Origin: Microvirga thermotolerans
GTDB taxonomy: Bacteria; Pseudomonadota; Alphaproteobacteria; Rhizobiales; Beijerinckiaceae
Direction of reading: 5' to 3'
Assembly: GCF_009363855.1 (NCBI RefSeq)
Contig: NZ_CP045423.1
Span: forward strand, 2,386,001 to 2,450,000
Length of the DNA: 64,000 bases
Part shown: positions 1-10,589 of the stretch, one piece after another
Layout of the letters: every line of letters begins with the position of its first letter
How positions within the stretch are numbered: the stretch's first letter is position 1
The notes under the pieces: model-generated
Told to the model about the DNA's origin: nothing
Database searches by the model: none
Seen by the model: the letters and a program-made list of their open reading frames with translations, nothing else
Translations under genes and position numbers: made by a program

Positions 1-829
1 CGTCGTCGCTCTCCTTGAACCGGGGGAACCGGGTTCCGGAGGGGTCCTCCTTCGTCTCGATCTCCCGTGCCCGCCGCGCCAGGGGCTCCAGGCCGTCCCT
101 CAGGGCCGCCTCGACGAGGCCCGTGGCATCCGTCTCGCCGTAGAGATCCACCAGGGCCGAGAACCCGTCGCTGGTCAGGAGGACGACGGTGCCGTCCTCG
201 CAGGGCACCTGCCGGTGGCGCACGCGGTCCGCCGCCGCGGGATCGAGCCCGAGCAGGGCGAGCCCCCTGCCCTCCTTCTGCCGCTGCCGCCGCTCCGTCA
301 GCCAGGCCTGGAACAGGGGCGCCTCGAAGATGGTCTTCGGCGTCGAGCCGCTGGCCCTGAGCAGCTCCGCCGCCTTGGCCGCCTCGTAGCCCCGCAGCTC
401 GGGCGCCTCCCCGACGGTCAGGACGGACCCGTCCGGCCGGCGCACGAAGGCCGTCGTGTCGGCGAAGGTCCACACGTCGAGGACCGGCCCCGTGCGGTGC
501 ACCAGCGTCATGGCCCCGACCGGCCAGGTCAGGACGTCGTGCCGTTCCTCCGGCGCGCGGGCGAGAAAGGTCACCCGCGCCTCCTCCATCACATGCCGCA
601 GGAGGGCGACTCCGTCCCCGTCATGCGCCCGGGCTGCGAGCTCCGAAAGGCGCTCGCTCGCGAACCTCGCAAGCCATGCGGCGTCGCTCACCTCGTTCAT
701 GATCGGCGGGGTGCCGGGAAAGATCGAGGTGTCGATCACCCAGGCCCAGTCGCCGGAGACGCCGCAGGAATCCTCGTTGGCCCTTTCCGGGGATCCCGGC
801 CAGCTGATTCGATCGACAACCGTAAACAT
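1..829 (-). CDS. PP2C-like protein phosphatase, 3' end outside window
   Basis: The frame opens at an ATG preceded by a GAGGGG Shine-Dalgarno and stays open for 276 codons to the window edge, so the C-terminus is missing. Residues 18-22 (NEDSC) and the following DTSI stretch resemble the first metal-binding region of PPM/PP2C phosphatases. Near residue 218 a LLTSDGFSALVD stretch matches the later metal-binding Asp-Gly motif, and the last visible residues (FPRFKESDD) look like the start of the final acidic motif. No signal peptide or membrane segment is seen, so it is probably a cytosolic Ser/Thr phosphatase-like protein. It is divergent from marC with about 70 bases between them. Substrate unknown; the family call rests on motif spacing only. 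Confidence 0.75.
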   Translation of the reverse strand, partial: MFTVVDRISWPGSPERANEDSCGVSGDWAWVIDTSIFPGTPPIMNEVSDAAWLARFASERLSELAARAHDGDGVALLRHVMEEARVTFLARAPEERHDVLTWPVGAMTLVHRTGPVLDVWTFADTTAFVRRPDGSVLTVGEAPELRGYEAAKAAELLRASGSTPKTIFEAPLFQAWLTERRQRQKEGRGLALLGLDPAAADRVRHRQVPCEDGTVVLLTSDGFSALVDLYGETDATGLVEAALRDGLEPLARRAREIETKEDPSGTRFPRFKESDD

Positions 830-897
830 CGTTTCATCCCCCTCGCCAAAACCGCCGCGGGACGCCATAAAGCAAAGCTCAGGATAAGGTCCAGCCG

Positions 898-1533
898 ATG
901 CTCTTCGACTACGTCTCCGCCGCCCTCGTCACGCTCCTCGTGACTCTCGATCCGCCCGCCCTCGCTCCCATGTTCATCTCGCTGACGCGGGGCATGAACG
1001 CGCAGGAGCGCAAGCGCGTCGCCGTGCGCGCAAGCCTGATCGCCTTCGGCATCTTGGCCTTCTTCGGCCTCGGGGGCGAACTGCTCCTGCGGCTGCTCGG
1101 CGTCGGCATCCCCGCCTTCCGCATCTCGGGCGGCCTGCTCCTGTTCTGGATCGCCTTCGAGATGGTGTTCGAACGGCGCAACGAGCGCAAGCAGCACACG
1201 GCCGACATCGCCATCACCGAAGACCACATCCGCAACGTCGCCGCCTTTCCGCTCGCGATCCCGCTCATGGCGGGCCCCGGCGCGATCACGGCCGTGATCC
1301 TCCTCGCCGGACGGGCGAACGGCGACCCGGTCTACCTCGCCTTCCTGATCGGCCTCATCGCGCTCGGCGTGATCAGCTGCTTCGTCGTCTTCATGGCGGC
1401 GGAGCGGGTCTCCCGCATGCTCGGCGTGACCGGCAACATCGTGCTCAGCCGCCTCCTCGGCGTGATCCTGGCCGGGCTTGCCGTGCAGTTCATCATCAAC
1501 GGGGTCGAGGCGCTGGTGAGAGGCGGGGCCTAG
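898..1533 (+). CDS. marC: MarC family integral membrane protein
   Basis: The 211-residue product is almost wholly hydrophobic, with six likely membrane helices, and carries the MarC/SnatA signature at the N-terminus (TLDPPALAPMFISLT, residues 16-30), a Gly-rich segment near residue 80, and the AGPGAIT motif near residue 128 that opens the second internal half. Length agrees with the family's usual 200-220 residues. MarC proteins are inner-membrane proteins; the SnatA branch has been linked to small amino-acid transport, while E. coli MarC is no longer thought to set multiple antibiotic resistance. The stop codon overlaps the convergent GNAT gene by four bases. Function is inferred from family only. 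Confidence 0.85.
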   Translation: MLFDYVSAALVTLLVTLDPPALAPMFISLTRGMNAQERKRVAVRASLIAFGILAFFGLGGELLLRLLGVGIPAFRISGGLLLFWIAFEMVFERRNERKQHTADIAITEDHIRNVAAFPLAIPLMAGPGAITAVILLAGRANGDPVYLAFLIGLIALGVISCFVVFMAAERVSRMLGVTGNIVLSRLLGVILAGLAVQFIINGVEALVRGGA

Positions 1534-2042
1534 CGTTTCCCGAGCGAGGGAAAAACCGGCTCCTCGCGATTTCGCCGGATCGCAGACCGGACCAGGACGT
1601 GCATCCCGCTCCTCGGGACATCGGCCTCGCAGATCGACCATCCCCGCTTCTCGTAGAAGGCGCGGCGCGCCTCGCCCGCGAGGAGATAGACCCGGCCCGC
1701 TCCGGCATCCCGCGCCAGGCGGAACGCGCGGTCGACGAGGCTTTCGCCGATTCCGCGCCGCCGATGCTCGGGCTCGACCCAGAGCGCCGCGATCCATGGC
1801 GAATAATCGGGCCGACTCTCCTCGTCGCAGGCGATCAGGGAAACGGTTCCGAGGAACAGGTCTCCCTCGTGTGCGACGAGCGTCGTGGGCACAGGCCCCG
1901 GCTCCAGACTCCGGAGGACGAGGCCCTTCAGGCGATCGAGGGGATGCCCCTGCTCCTTCCAGAAGGCGCGCCAGACCCGATCTGCGACGATGCCCGCGAA
2001 GGCGGGCCGCTCGCGGAGGTCGCTGATCGTCGCGGCGATCAG
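1530..2042 (-). CDS. GNAT family N-acetyltransferase, start codon unclear
   Basis: The C-terminal part holds a clear acetyl-CoA binding signature (ALWVEPEHRRRGIGESLVDRA) followed by the helix and a YEKRGW stretch typical of GNAT motif B. The first ATG/GTG in frame is a GTG at 1892, which would remove the first beta strand and helix. Upstream the frame continues without a stop and encodes a normal GNAT N-terminus (ISDLRERPAFAGIVADRVW, then WKEQG) up to the M20 peptidase stop, but no ATG, GTG or TTG lies there. I place the start at a CTG at 2042 overlapping the peptidase TGA; ATC or ACG codons just after are other options. Substrate unknown. It is probably co-transcribed with the M20 peptidase. 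Confidence 0.7.
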   Translation of the reverse strand: MIAATISDLRERPAFAGIVADRVWRAFWKEQGHPLDRLKGLVLRSLEPGPVPTTLVAHEGDLFLGTVSLIACDEESRPDYSPWIAALWVEPEHRRRGIGESLVDRAFRLARDAGAGRVYLLAGEARRAFYEKRGWSICEADVPRSGMHVLVRSAIRRNREEPVFPSLGKR

Positions 2043-3151
2043 CGCAGGGTCTCCAGGAGCCGGGTCATGAGCTTCTGGCGCGGAGCGATCGAGGAGATCA
2101 GCCCGTATTCCTGAAGGGTGTGCGCGCCGTCGCCGTCGATCCCGAGGCCGTCGAGGGTCGGGATCCCGAGGGCGGCGGTGAAGTTGCCGTCGGAGCCGCC
2201 GCCGACCTTGTCGCAGGTGACGAGGTCGAAGCCGATCTCCGCAGCCAGGGCCCTGGCGTGGTCGAAAAGCCTGGACGTGCCCTCCGAGCGCTCGTAGGGC
2301 GGCCGGTTCATGCCGCCCGTCACGGTCACCCTGAAATCCGGATGGCTGGGCTTCAGCCCGAGGAGCGCCTTCGTCATCGCCTCGCCGTCGGCGACCGTCT
2401 CCACCCGCAGGTCGACGGGGAAGCGGCAGTGCTGGGGCACGGTGTTCACCGCCGTCCCGCCGGATACCATGCCGACGGTCGTGGTGATGCCCCGCCCGTA
2501 ATCCGTCAGGGCCTCCACGGCGAGGATCTGCCGCGCGGCCTCGTAGATGGCGTTGCGCCCGTCCTTGTGACGGGAGCCCGCGTGGGCGGGGCGCCCCTCC
2601 ACATGGACGTCGAAACGGCCCACGCCCTTGCGGGAGGTCACGATGCGGCCCCCGTCGCGGGCGGGCTCGGTGACGAGGGCATAGGCCGAGCGCCGGCCCA
2701 CATCCTCGATCACCGGGCGCGTCATCGGGCTGCCGATCTCCTCGTCGGGGGTCACGATGAACACGACGGGCCGCGCCGCGCTGCCCCGCCGGGCCACGTC
2801 CTTGAAGGCCTCGAGGGCGAAATAGGCGCCGCCCTTCATGTCGTAGATGCCGGGTCCGTAGAGCCGGTCGCCGTCCACCTTGAGGGGCAGGTCCCTCTCG
2901 ATGGTGCCGAGGGGATGAACCGTGTCGAGATGCGACATGACGAGGATCGCGGGCTCGTCCCGCTGGGGCCCCGCCCGCAGGACGAGGGCGTCGCCGAGCC
3001 CCTGCTCGCCCGGAATCCGCTCCACCGCCACGGGCGCGTCGGCCATCTGCGCGACCACGAGGTCCATCATCAGGTTCACGCCCGCCGCATCGTGCGTCGG
3101 GCTTTCCGTGCGGACCCAGGTGATGAGCGTGTCGAGAGCGGCAGAGGTCAT
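2039..3151 (-). CDS. M20 family metallopeptidase (carboxypeptidase G2-like)
   Basis: The 370-residue protein has the M20 zinc-hydrolase residues in order: HLDTVHP (H74, D76), the bridging Asp in GIYDMKGG (D104), and TPDEEIGS (E137 catalytic base, E138 ligand). A dimerisation-domain stretch (KGVGRFDVHVEGRPAHAG) follows, and GGGSDGNF near residue 320 plus a C-terminal His complete the fold. No signal peptide, so cytosolic. Family members hydrolyse N-acyl amino acids, folyl-glutamate or small peptides; the sequence does not fix the substrate. The TGA overlaps the candidate start of the GNAT gene, suggesting a two-gene operon. Length is normal for the glutamate carboxypeptidase branch. Confidence 0.9.
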   Translation of the reverse strand: MTSAALDTLITWVRTESPTHDAAGVNLMMDLVVAQMADAPVAVERIPGEQGLGDALVLRAGPQRDEPAILVMSHLDTVHPLGTIERDLPLKVDGDRLYGPGIYDMKGGAYFALEAFKDVARRGSAARPVVFIVTPDEEIGSPMTRPVIEDVGRRSAYALVTEPARDGGRIVTSRKGVGRFDVHVEGRPAHAGSRHKDGRNAIYEAARQILAVEALTDYGRGITTTVGMVSGGTAVNTVPQHCRFPVDLRVETVADGEAMTKALLGLKPSHPDFRVTVTGGMNRPPYERSEGTSRLFDHARALAAEIGFDLVTCDKVGGGSDGNFTAALGIPTLDGLGIDGDGAHTLQEYGLISSIAPRQKLMTRLLETLR

Positions 3152-3317
3152 GGCGTGTCCGGTGCGGCAGCGAAGTTTCGGGGGTTCTGACGGGTTCTTA
3201 GCCTGCCCGGCGCCTCCCTGTCACCGGGAATCGGCCCCGGCGGGACGCATGGCTCCGATGCGCCCGCCTGCGGACGGGAGCCCGGCTCCCGTCCGGGCGG
3301 TCCGTTCCGCGGCCGGC

Positions 3318-3830
3318 CTAGAAGGGGATGTCGTCGTCGAGATCGCCGAAGCGCGAGCCGCCGCCGCTGCCGCCGGAGGCCGCCGCCGGCCGCCGCTCCA
3401 GCGGCGAGGAGCGCCCGAACTCGCCGCCCCGGCTCACCTGGCCCGGCTCCTCCTCGCCGTACTCCGCCGAGCCGCCGCCGCGCCCGTCCAGGATCGTCAG
3501 CTCGCCCCTGAACCGCTGCAGCACCACCTCGGTCGTGTAGCGCTCCTGCCCCGACTGGTCCTGCCACTTGCGCGTCTGAAGCTGCCCTTCCACGTAGACC
3601 TTCGAGCCCTTCTTCAGGTACTGCTCCGCCACGCGGCCCAGGTTCTCGTTGAAGATCACCACCGAGTGCCACTCGGTCTTCTCCTTGCGCTCGCCGGTCG
3701 CCTTGTCCTTCCAGCTCTCCGACGTGGCGATCCGCAGGTTCACCACCGGCTCCCCCGAGTTCAGCCGCCGCACCTCCGGATCCCGCCCCAGGTTCCCGAC
3801 CAAAATCACCTTGTTCACGCTGCCTGCCAT
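3318..3830 (-). CDS. ssb: Single-stranded DNA-binding protein SSB
   Basis: Residues 1-110 form the OB-fold of bacterial SSB ([21 protein letters not shown], then [24 protein letters not shown] and RYTTEVVL). A Gly/Ser/Arg-rich linker follows, and the last residues (DLDDDIPF) are the acidic tip that binds DNA-repair and replication partners. At 170 residues it has the usual alphaproteobacterial size. It protects single-stranded DNA during replication, recombination and repair. It lies divergent from uvrA, the classical ssb-uvrA arrangement, and the shared upstream region carries a candidate LexA site, so damage induction is plausible. Confidence 0.97.
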   Translation of the reverse strand: MAGSVNKVILVGNLGRDPEVRRLNSGEPVVNLRIATSESWKDKATGERKEKTEWHSVVIFNENLGRVAEQYLKKGSKVYVEGQLQTRKWQDQSGQERYTTEVVLQRFRGELTILDGRGGGSAEYGEEEPGQVSRGGEFGRSSPLERRPAAASGGSGGGSRFGDLDDDIPF

Positions 3831-4037
3831 CGGCGCATCTCCTCAAACACTCGAAGGCGAGTTCTGGGGCCGATCCCGCCCGGGAGCAAGCGATGGACCA
3901 TCTTTTCCCCGGATCTGTCCCCAGGAAGGCCCCAAGCTCCTCACGACCGGATCTTCCGCCCGGCGGAGGCGCAGGGGGATCTCCGCCGGAGACCGGATGC
4001 GAGAGGCATGGAACCCGTCCGACCTGCCTTGCCGGCC

Positions 4038-4052
4038 GTACACTCTTTGTTC
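4038..4052 (+). promoter_or_regulatory. Candidate LexA (SOS) box between ssb and uvrA
   Basis: The forward strand reads GTAC, seven bases, GTTC. The alphaproteobacterial LexA operator is the direct repeat GTTC-N7-GTTC, so seven of eight fixed positions match. It lies 113 bases before the uvrA start and about 210 bases before the ssb start, in the divergent promoter region where such boxes occur in relatives. Binding is inferred from the motif and position. Confidence 0.6.
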
Positions 4053-4164
4053 TAGAGTGCGGCCATCGGGAACGGATTCCACAGGTTGCTTCGCCGACGG
4101 TCCGGTCACATATCCCGGTGTCCGTCTCTCTAGGCGTCAATCCCAATCAGGGCACAAGCTGGCC

Positions 4165-7128
<2,964 letters not shown>

Positions 7129-7328
7129 ACCGCCCTGCCGCCTGTCGCGGAACACCCCGAACCTTTCCCGGCCTTGGCGTGCATCTCGCGCCGGGGCGAC
7201 CGTTCTCCGGCCCGAGCCCTGCCTCCTACGGTTGACGTAAGGTCATCTCCGCACCCTGTAATTGCATGATTGCGAATCGCTCCTAAAAGTTGAATCAATT
7301 CCTGGCATCATGACGTCGGGAGAGAGAC

Positions 7329-7457
7329 ATGAGGATCGTAGGAGCCTTCATTCTTATCGCGCTCACGGCCGGCGCAGCCCTCGCGCACCCAGGTGGGCTG
7401 GACCGGAGCGGATGCCACCACAACCGCAAGTCCGGGGATTATCACTGCCACCGGTGA
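7329..7457 (+). CDS. Tiny secreted YHYH-type protein, 42 aa
   Basis: The ATG is preceded by a GGGAGAGAG purine tract. The product starts with a hydrophobic signal sequence (residues 1-19, ending ALA) and leaves a mature peptide of about 23 residues containing HPGGLDRSGCHHNRKSGDYH and ending CHR. The spacing of Cys, His and DYHCH is that of the short YHYH/excalibur-like motif found at the ends of secreted and nuclease proteins. Here the motif is almost the whole protein. The His/Cys cluster suggests metal binding, but no function is established. It stands alone between uvrA and the methyltransferase, well below normal gene-calling length. Confidence 0.75.
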   Translation: MRIVGAFILIALTAGAALAHPGGLDRSGCHHNRKSGDYHCHR

Positions 7458-7623
7458 GCTGCGGCCCATTCGCGAGGCCTCCGTCGCTCCGGACGGACAA
7501 TGTGGCGTCCGCCGCAGGCCGGAGACGGCGGCGGCCCGGAGTTCTCCATCCCCACCAATGCGCCCTTGCCGCGCCCTGCCGCCAGGCCGATGATGCCGCC
7601 TTCTCGTGCCGTGGAGGCGGGCC

Positions 7624-8431
7624 ATGAGCAGCGCCGACGTCACCTTCGCGGGATCGATCCCCGAGATCTACGAGCGCTATCTGGTGCCCCTGCTCTTTGC
7701 GCCCTACGCGCAGGACATGGCGGAGCGTGTCCGGGGCGACCGGCCCGGACGGGATCCTGGAGACGGCGGCGGGAACGGGGGCCGTCACGCGGGCTCTCGC
7801 CGCGGCGCTGCCGGAGACGGAGATCGTCGCGACGGACCTCAACCAGGCCATGCTGGACCTCGCGGCGACGATGCTCTCGACCGGCCGGGTCGCATGGCGG
7901 CAGGCCAACGCGCAGACCCTGCCCTTCCCGGATGCTTCGTTCGACATCCTGGTGTGCCAGTTCGGGGTCATGTTCTTTCCCGACCGGATCGCCGCCTACC
8001 GGGAGGCGGCGCGCGTGCTCAGGCCCGGCGGGCGTTTCCGGTTCAGCGCGTGGGACAGCCTCGACGCGAACCCGCTGAGCCTGGCCGTCCACGAGGCGGT
8101 CGGGGCCCTCTTCCCGGACGACCCGCCGCGCTTCTTCGAGCGCGTTCCCTTCGGCTATTCGGATCCCGGCCGGATCCGGGACGATCTGAGCGCGGCCGGG
8201 TTCGAAACCATCGAGATCGAGACCGTCGCCAGGACGACCCATGCCCCTTCCCCGCACGAGCCTGCGACGGGCCTCTGCCAGGGAACGCCCCTCCGCAGCG
8301 AGATCGAAGCCCGCGCGCCGGACGGCCTGGCGCAGGTGACGCAGCGGGTCGCCGAAACCCTCGCGGAGAGGTTCGGGCGCTCCGCTCTCGAGAACCGGAT
8401 GAGCGCGCTCGTGGCGACGGCGGCACGGTAG
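7624..8431 (+). pseudogene. SAM-dependent methyltransferase with an apparent +1 frameshift
   Basis: The first frame starts MSSADVTFAGSIPEIYERYL and runs to AERVRG, the normal N-terminus of a class I methyltransferase of the UbiE/Methyltransf_11 type. The rest lies one frame over, continuing at once with ATGPDGILETAAGTG (the SAM-binding glycine motif), then FPDASFDILVCQFGVMFF and LRPGGRFRFSAW, and ends at 8431. The junction is a GGGG run at 7733-7736; removing one G restores a single frame of about 268 residues. Codon choice stays normal through the break, so this is a recent mutation or a homopolymer base-call error. Alternatively a TTG at 7697 could start a shortened protein. Confidence 0.75.
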
Positions 8432-8471
8432 GCCCTGACAGGCTCCGTGTCAGGCGCCCCCGATGAGCGAC

Positions 8472-8502
8472 GGGCGGGGACGCGGCCGTCGCGTCCCCGC
8501 CC
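8472..8502. terminator. Strong GC hairpin between convergent genes
   Basis: A 12-base-pair perfect inverted repeat (arms 8472-8483 and 8491-8502, seven-base loop) lies between the convergent methyltransferase and repeat-protein genes. There is no clear T tract on either strand, so it may slow transcription in both directions rather than act as a textbook intrinsic terminator. Confidence 0.5.
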
Positions 8503-8528
8503 CTCTCCGGCCGGAAGCCGGAAGCGCT

Positions 8529-9395
8529 TCAGCGGCCTGACATCCGGCTCAGCAGGTTGCAGAGGCCGCGCAGGCTGGCGTCGAAGCCATCCGGGTTCGC
8601 GGCGACACCGGCGCAGCTGCGCTGGAGGTCGCGCTTCTCTCTGTCGGACATCTGGCTGAGTTCGGCGGCGAGCCGCCCCTGGGATCCCGACGGCGACGGG
8701 TTGATGCTGCCCGTGACGGACGGGTTGCGGACGCCGATGCCCGCCCCGGGATTCCGAGCGGACGCGGCCGCTCCGGCGGTCCCGACCGTGCCGGATCCCG
8801 TGCCCGTCCCAGGCCGGCCGCCGATGGCGCCGCCTCCACTGGAGGAGCCACCGCCGCCGATCCCGACGCCCACGTCGGCCCCGATGCCGCGTGTCCCGCC
8901 CACCGAAGCATCCAGGCCGGCGTTCACGCCGCTGGAACCGCCGAGGCTTGCGGCCGCGCCCGCGTTGACTCCGCTCGAACCGCCGATGCTCGCCCCAACA
9001 CCGGCATCCACTCCGGAGCCACCGCCGATATTCGCGCCGAGCCCTGCATTCGCGCCGCCGGAACCTCCGATGCTCGCGCCTCCTGTGGCGTTCACGCCCG
9101 ACGAGCCTCCCACATTGGCTCCAAGTCCGGCGGAGACCCCATCGGCCCCGCCCACATTGGCGCCGATTCCGGCGGACGCGCCGCTGCCGCCGCCCAGGTT
9201 CGCTCCGACGTCAGCCGAGACGCCGCCGGTTCCGCCGATATTCGCCCCGACGCCTGCCGAGATTCCGTCAGAGCCTCCAAGATTCGCATCGACGCTCACC
9301 TGTGCGAGAGAGGGCTGCGCCCACAGGCACGCCGTCAGCAGCAGCGCCACTCCACAAGCCGTTTCGCGGTAACGACAAGACAATGCTCCGCTCAT
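8529..9395 (-). CDS. Secreted glycine-rich protein built of 14-residue repeats
   Basis: I do not recognise the family. The ATG at 9395 follows an AGGAGGAG Shine-Dalgarno; a TTG six bases upstream is less likely. A signal peptide (residues 1-32, ending LAQ) is followed by about ten tandem 14-residue units of the pattern xGVxAGxGANxGGx (residues 34-181), then a Gly/Ser/Pro linker. The C-terminal domain (about 241-288) contains QMSDREKRDLQRSC and LCNLLSRM, with two Cys. The repeats resemble beta-roll or Gly-rich surface proteins in composition, while the C-terminal domain looks conserved and globular. It is probably exported or surface-exposed. The gene sits next to an unusually AT-rich spacer. 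Confidence 0.8.
   Translation of the reverse strand: MSGALSCRYRETACGVALLLTACLWAQPSLAQVSVDANLGGSDGISAGVGANIGGTGGVSADVGANLGGGSGASAGIGANVGGADGVSAGLGANVGGSSGVNATGGASIGGSGGANAGLGANIGGGSGVDAGVGASIGGSSGVNAGAAASLGGSSGVNAGLDASVGGTRGIGADVGVGIGGGGSSSGGGAIGGRPGTGTGSGTVGTAGAAASARNPGAGIGVRNPSVTGSINPSPSGSQGRLAAELSQMSDREKRDLQRSCAGVAANPDGFDASLRGLCNLLSRMSGR
8853..9296 (-). repeat. Tandem 42-bp coding repeats, about 10.5 copies
   Basis: In-frame repeats of 42 bases encode the 14-residue units of the glycine-rich secreted protein. Copies are diverged, with GAN(I/L/V)GG and G(V/I)(S/N)A best kept, so the array is old enough to have drifted but could still change length by slippage or recombination. Confidence 0.8.
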
Positions 9396-9766
9396 ATCCA
9401 AACTCCTCCTAAGCCTAGCCTCTGCGCCCAGGCCCTAGAGAATAAACGGACACGGTAAGATGTTCCGCCTCTTGGCAAGAATTGTTTCTATATTTGAACC
9501 ACTCTCTTCATGAAAAGACGGATCTCTATTTTGCAAATACTGCAAAGCTCAATTAACAACATATCGTAGCGCAAATTATATCATATCATTTTCTGACTTC
9601 GACTATGTCGCGGCAAGGAGTCCGACAGCCGGCTTCCCGACGCGGCATTTCCTGCCTCGACGCGCTGCGAACGGCCCGGATGGTCCACCCTCGAGCATGA
9701 GGCGGCGTGAAGCCGCCCCGTCCCGCCACACCGCCGGCGCCGGCGCCTCCGCGCATGTTCTCCCGC
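9396..9766. other. Intergenic, AT-rich from about 9460 to 9600
   Basis: No gene is seen. The stretch from roughly 9460 to 9600 is rich in A and T with several TATAT/AAATT runs, in strong contrast to the surrounding GC-rich DNA. It lies upstream of the repeat protein, so it may hold that gene's promoter or a nucleoid-protein binding site. The 9600-9766 part is GC-rich and featureless. Confidence 0.6.
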
Positions 9767-10303
9767 TCAGCCGCGGCGCGAGAGAGTCATGCGCTGCAGG
9801 ACGCCGTCCCGCCAGAGATAGTGATGCACGAGGGCGGCCCCCGCATGGATCAGCGCCACGACCATGATCGCGTTGGCGGCGAGCTCGTGCAGCTCGTTGA
9901 TCGGGCGGCGCAGGGCGGCGTCGCCGATCTGGGGCAGGCTCCAGAGGCCGAACAGGCTGAAACCGCGCACGAAGGCGTTGGCGATGCCGAGCCCCACGGC
10001 GAGGGCGAGGAGCAGATAGAGAAGATAATGCGTGCCCTTGGCGATCAGATGGAGAAGACCGGGATCCGCTGCGGGCAGGGCCTTGCCGGGCCCGACGCGC
10101 CAGGCCAGGCGGGCGACCAGCACGGCCGCGAGAGCCAGGCCGAGGGTCACGTGCACCGACCACATTCCCGTCCGCATCGGACCGCGCGGAAACAGATCGG
10201 CGGTCTGGCCGAGGATCCAGAGAGCGGCGACGAGGGCAGCCGTCGTCCAGTGCAGGGCAATCGTCATCCGGTCGTAGCGACCGTCCGTCAAATCGGGCGT
10301 CAT
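9767..10303 (-). CDS. Cytochrome b561-type membrane protein
   Basis: The protein (178 residues from the ATG at 10303, preceded by AAGGATGA) has four strongly hydrophobic helices typical of the bacterial cytochrome b561 / Ni-Fe hydrogenase b-subunit superfamily. Candidate haem-ligand histidines are in ALHWTTA (helix 1), SVHVTLG (helix 2), and in the later helices THYLLYL and ALIHAGAALVHHYLW. Such proteins shuttle electrons between quinol and periplasmic acceptors; some (YodB/CybB) act as superoxide:quinone oxidoreductases. An Irr/ICE-like motif lies 115-131 bases upstream, which would suit iron-dependent control of a haem protein. An alternative TTG six codons upstream is less likely. Confidence 0.88.
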   Translation of the reverse strand: MTPDLTDGRYDRMTIALHWTTAALVAALWILGQTADLFPRGPMRTGMWSVHVTLGLALAAVLVARLAWRVGPGKALPAADPGLLHLIAKGTHYLLYLLLALAVGLGIANAFVRGFSLFGLWSLPQIGDAALRRPINELHELAANAIMVVALIHAGAALVHHYLWRDGVLQRMTLSRRG

Positions 10304-10417
10304 GGGTTCATCCTTGTGCAATGCCGTTCGGCCTTCGCCCCCTTCCCGAATTCGGGAAGGAAAGGAACGCCGCTCCAGCGGCCTTCACCGACCCCGCCCC
10401 TGCCTGCAGCGCCGATA

Positions 10418-10434
10418 TTTAGAACGATTCCAGG
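10418..10434. promoter_or_regulatory. Candidate Irr/ICE-like iron box upstream of cytochrome b561
   Basis: The sequence TTTAGAACGATTCCAGG matches the left arm of the rhizobial iron control element (TTTAGAA-N3-TTCTAAA) fully and four of seven positions of the right arm. The same motif with only two changes occurs at 24637-24653 before the imelysin operon. Irr binding is inferred. Confidence 0.45.
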
Positions 10435-10527
10435 CTACTCCGCCCGCCGGCATTGGCAAGAGCCGATGGCGTCAATACCCCTCCCGAAGGAGGCGGCTCT
10501 GCGCGGTGAAGGGGCCGCGACGGGCCC

Positions 10528-10550
10528 TTGACCTTGCCATCGCGGCAAGG
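10528..10550 (+). promoter_or_regulatory. MerR-family (CueR/HmrR-like) operator before the HMA gene
   Basis: A TTGACC -35 element (10528-10533) overlaps a perfect dyad, CCTTGCC (10532-10538), five bases, GGCAAGG (10544-10550). This is the layout of copper- and mercury-responsive MerR-type operators, where the dyad fills a long spacer between -35 and -10. The -10 is not obvious; purine-rich bases follow near 10553-10560. The operator sits 40 bases before the small metal-binding gene, so copper-type induction is likely. No merR-like gene is in the window. Confidence 0.7.
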
Positions 10551-10589
10551 CGCAGAGGATTCGGGATCCTGACGAACAAGGAGTCCATC

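Noticed and set aside
8853..9296. Possible CRISPR array in the 42-base repeats
   Set aside because: The repeats are contiguous, in frame, diverged and without spacers; they encode protein repeats.
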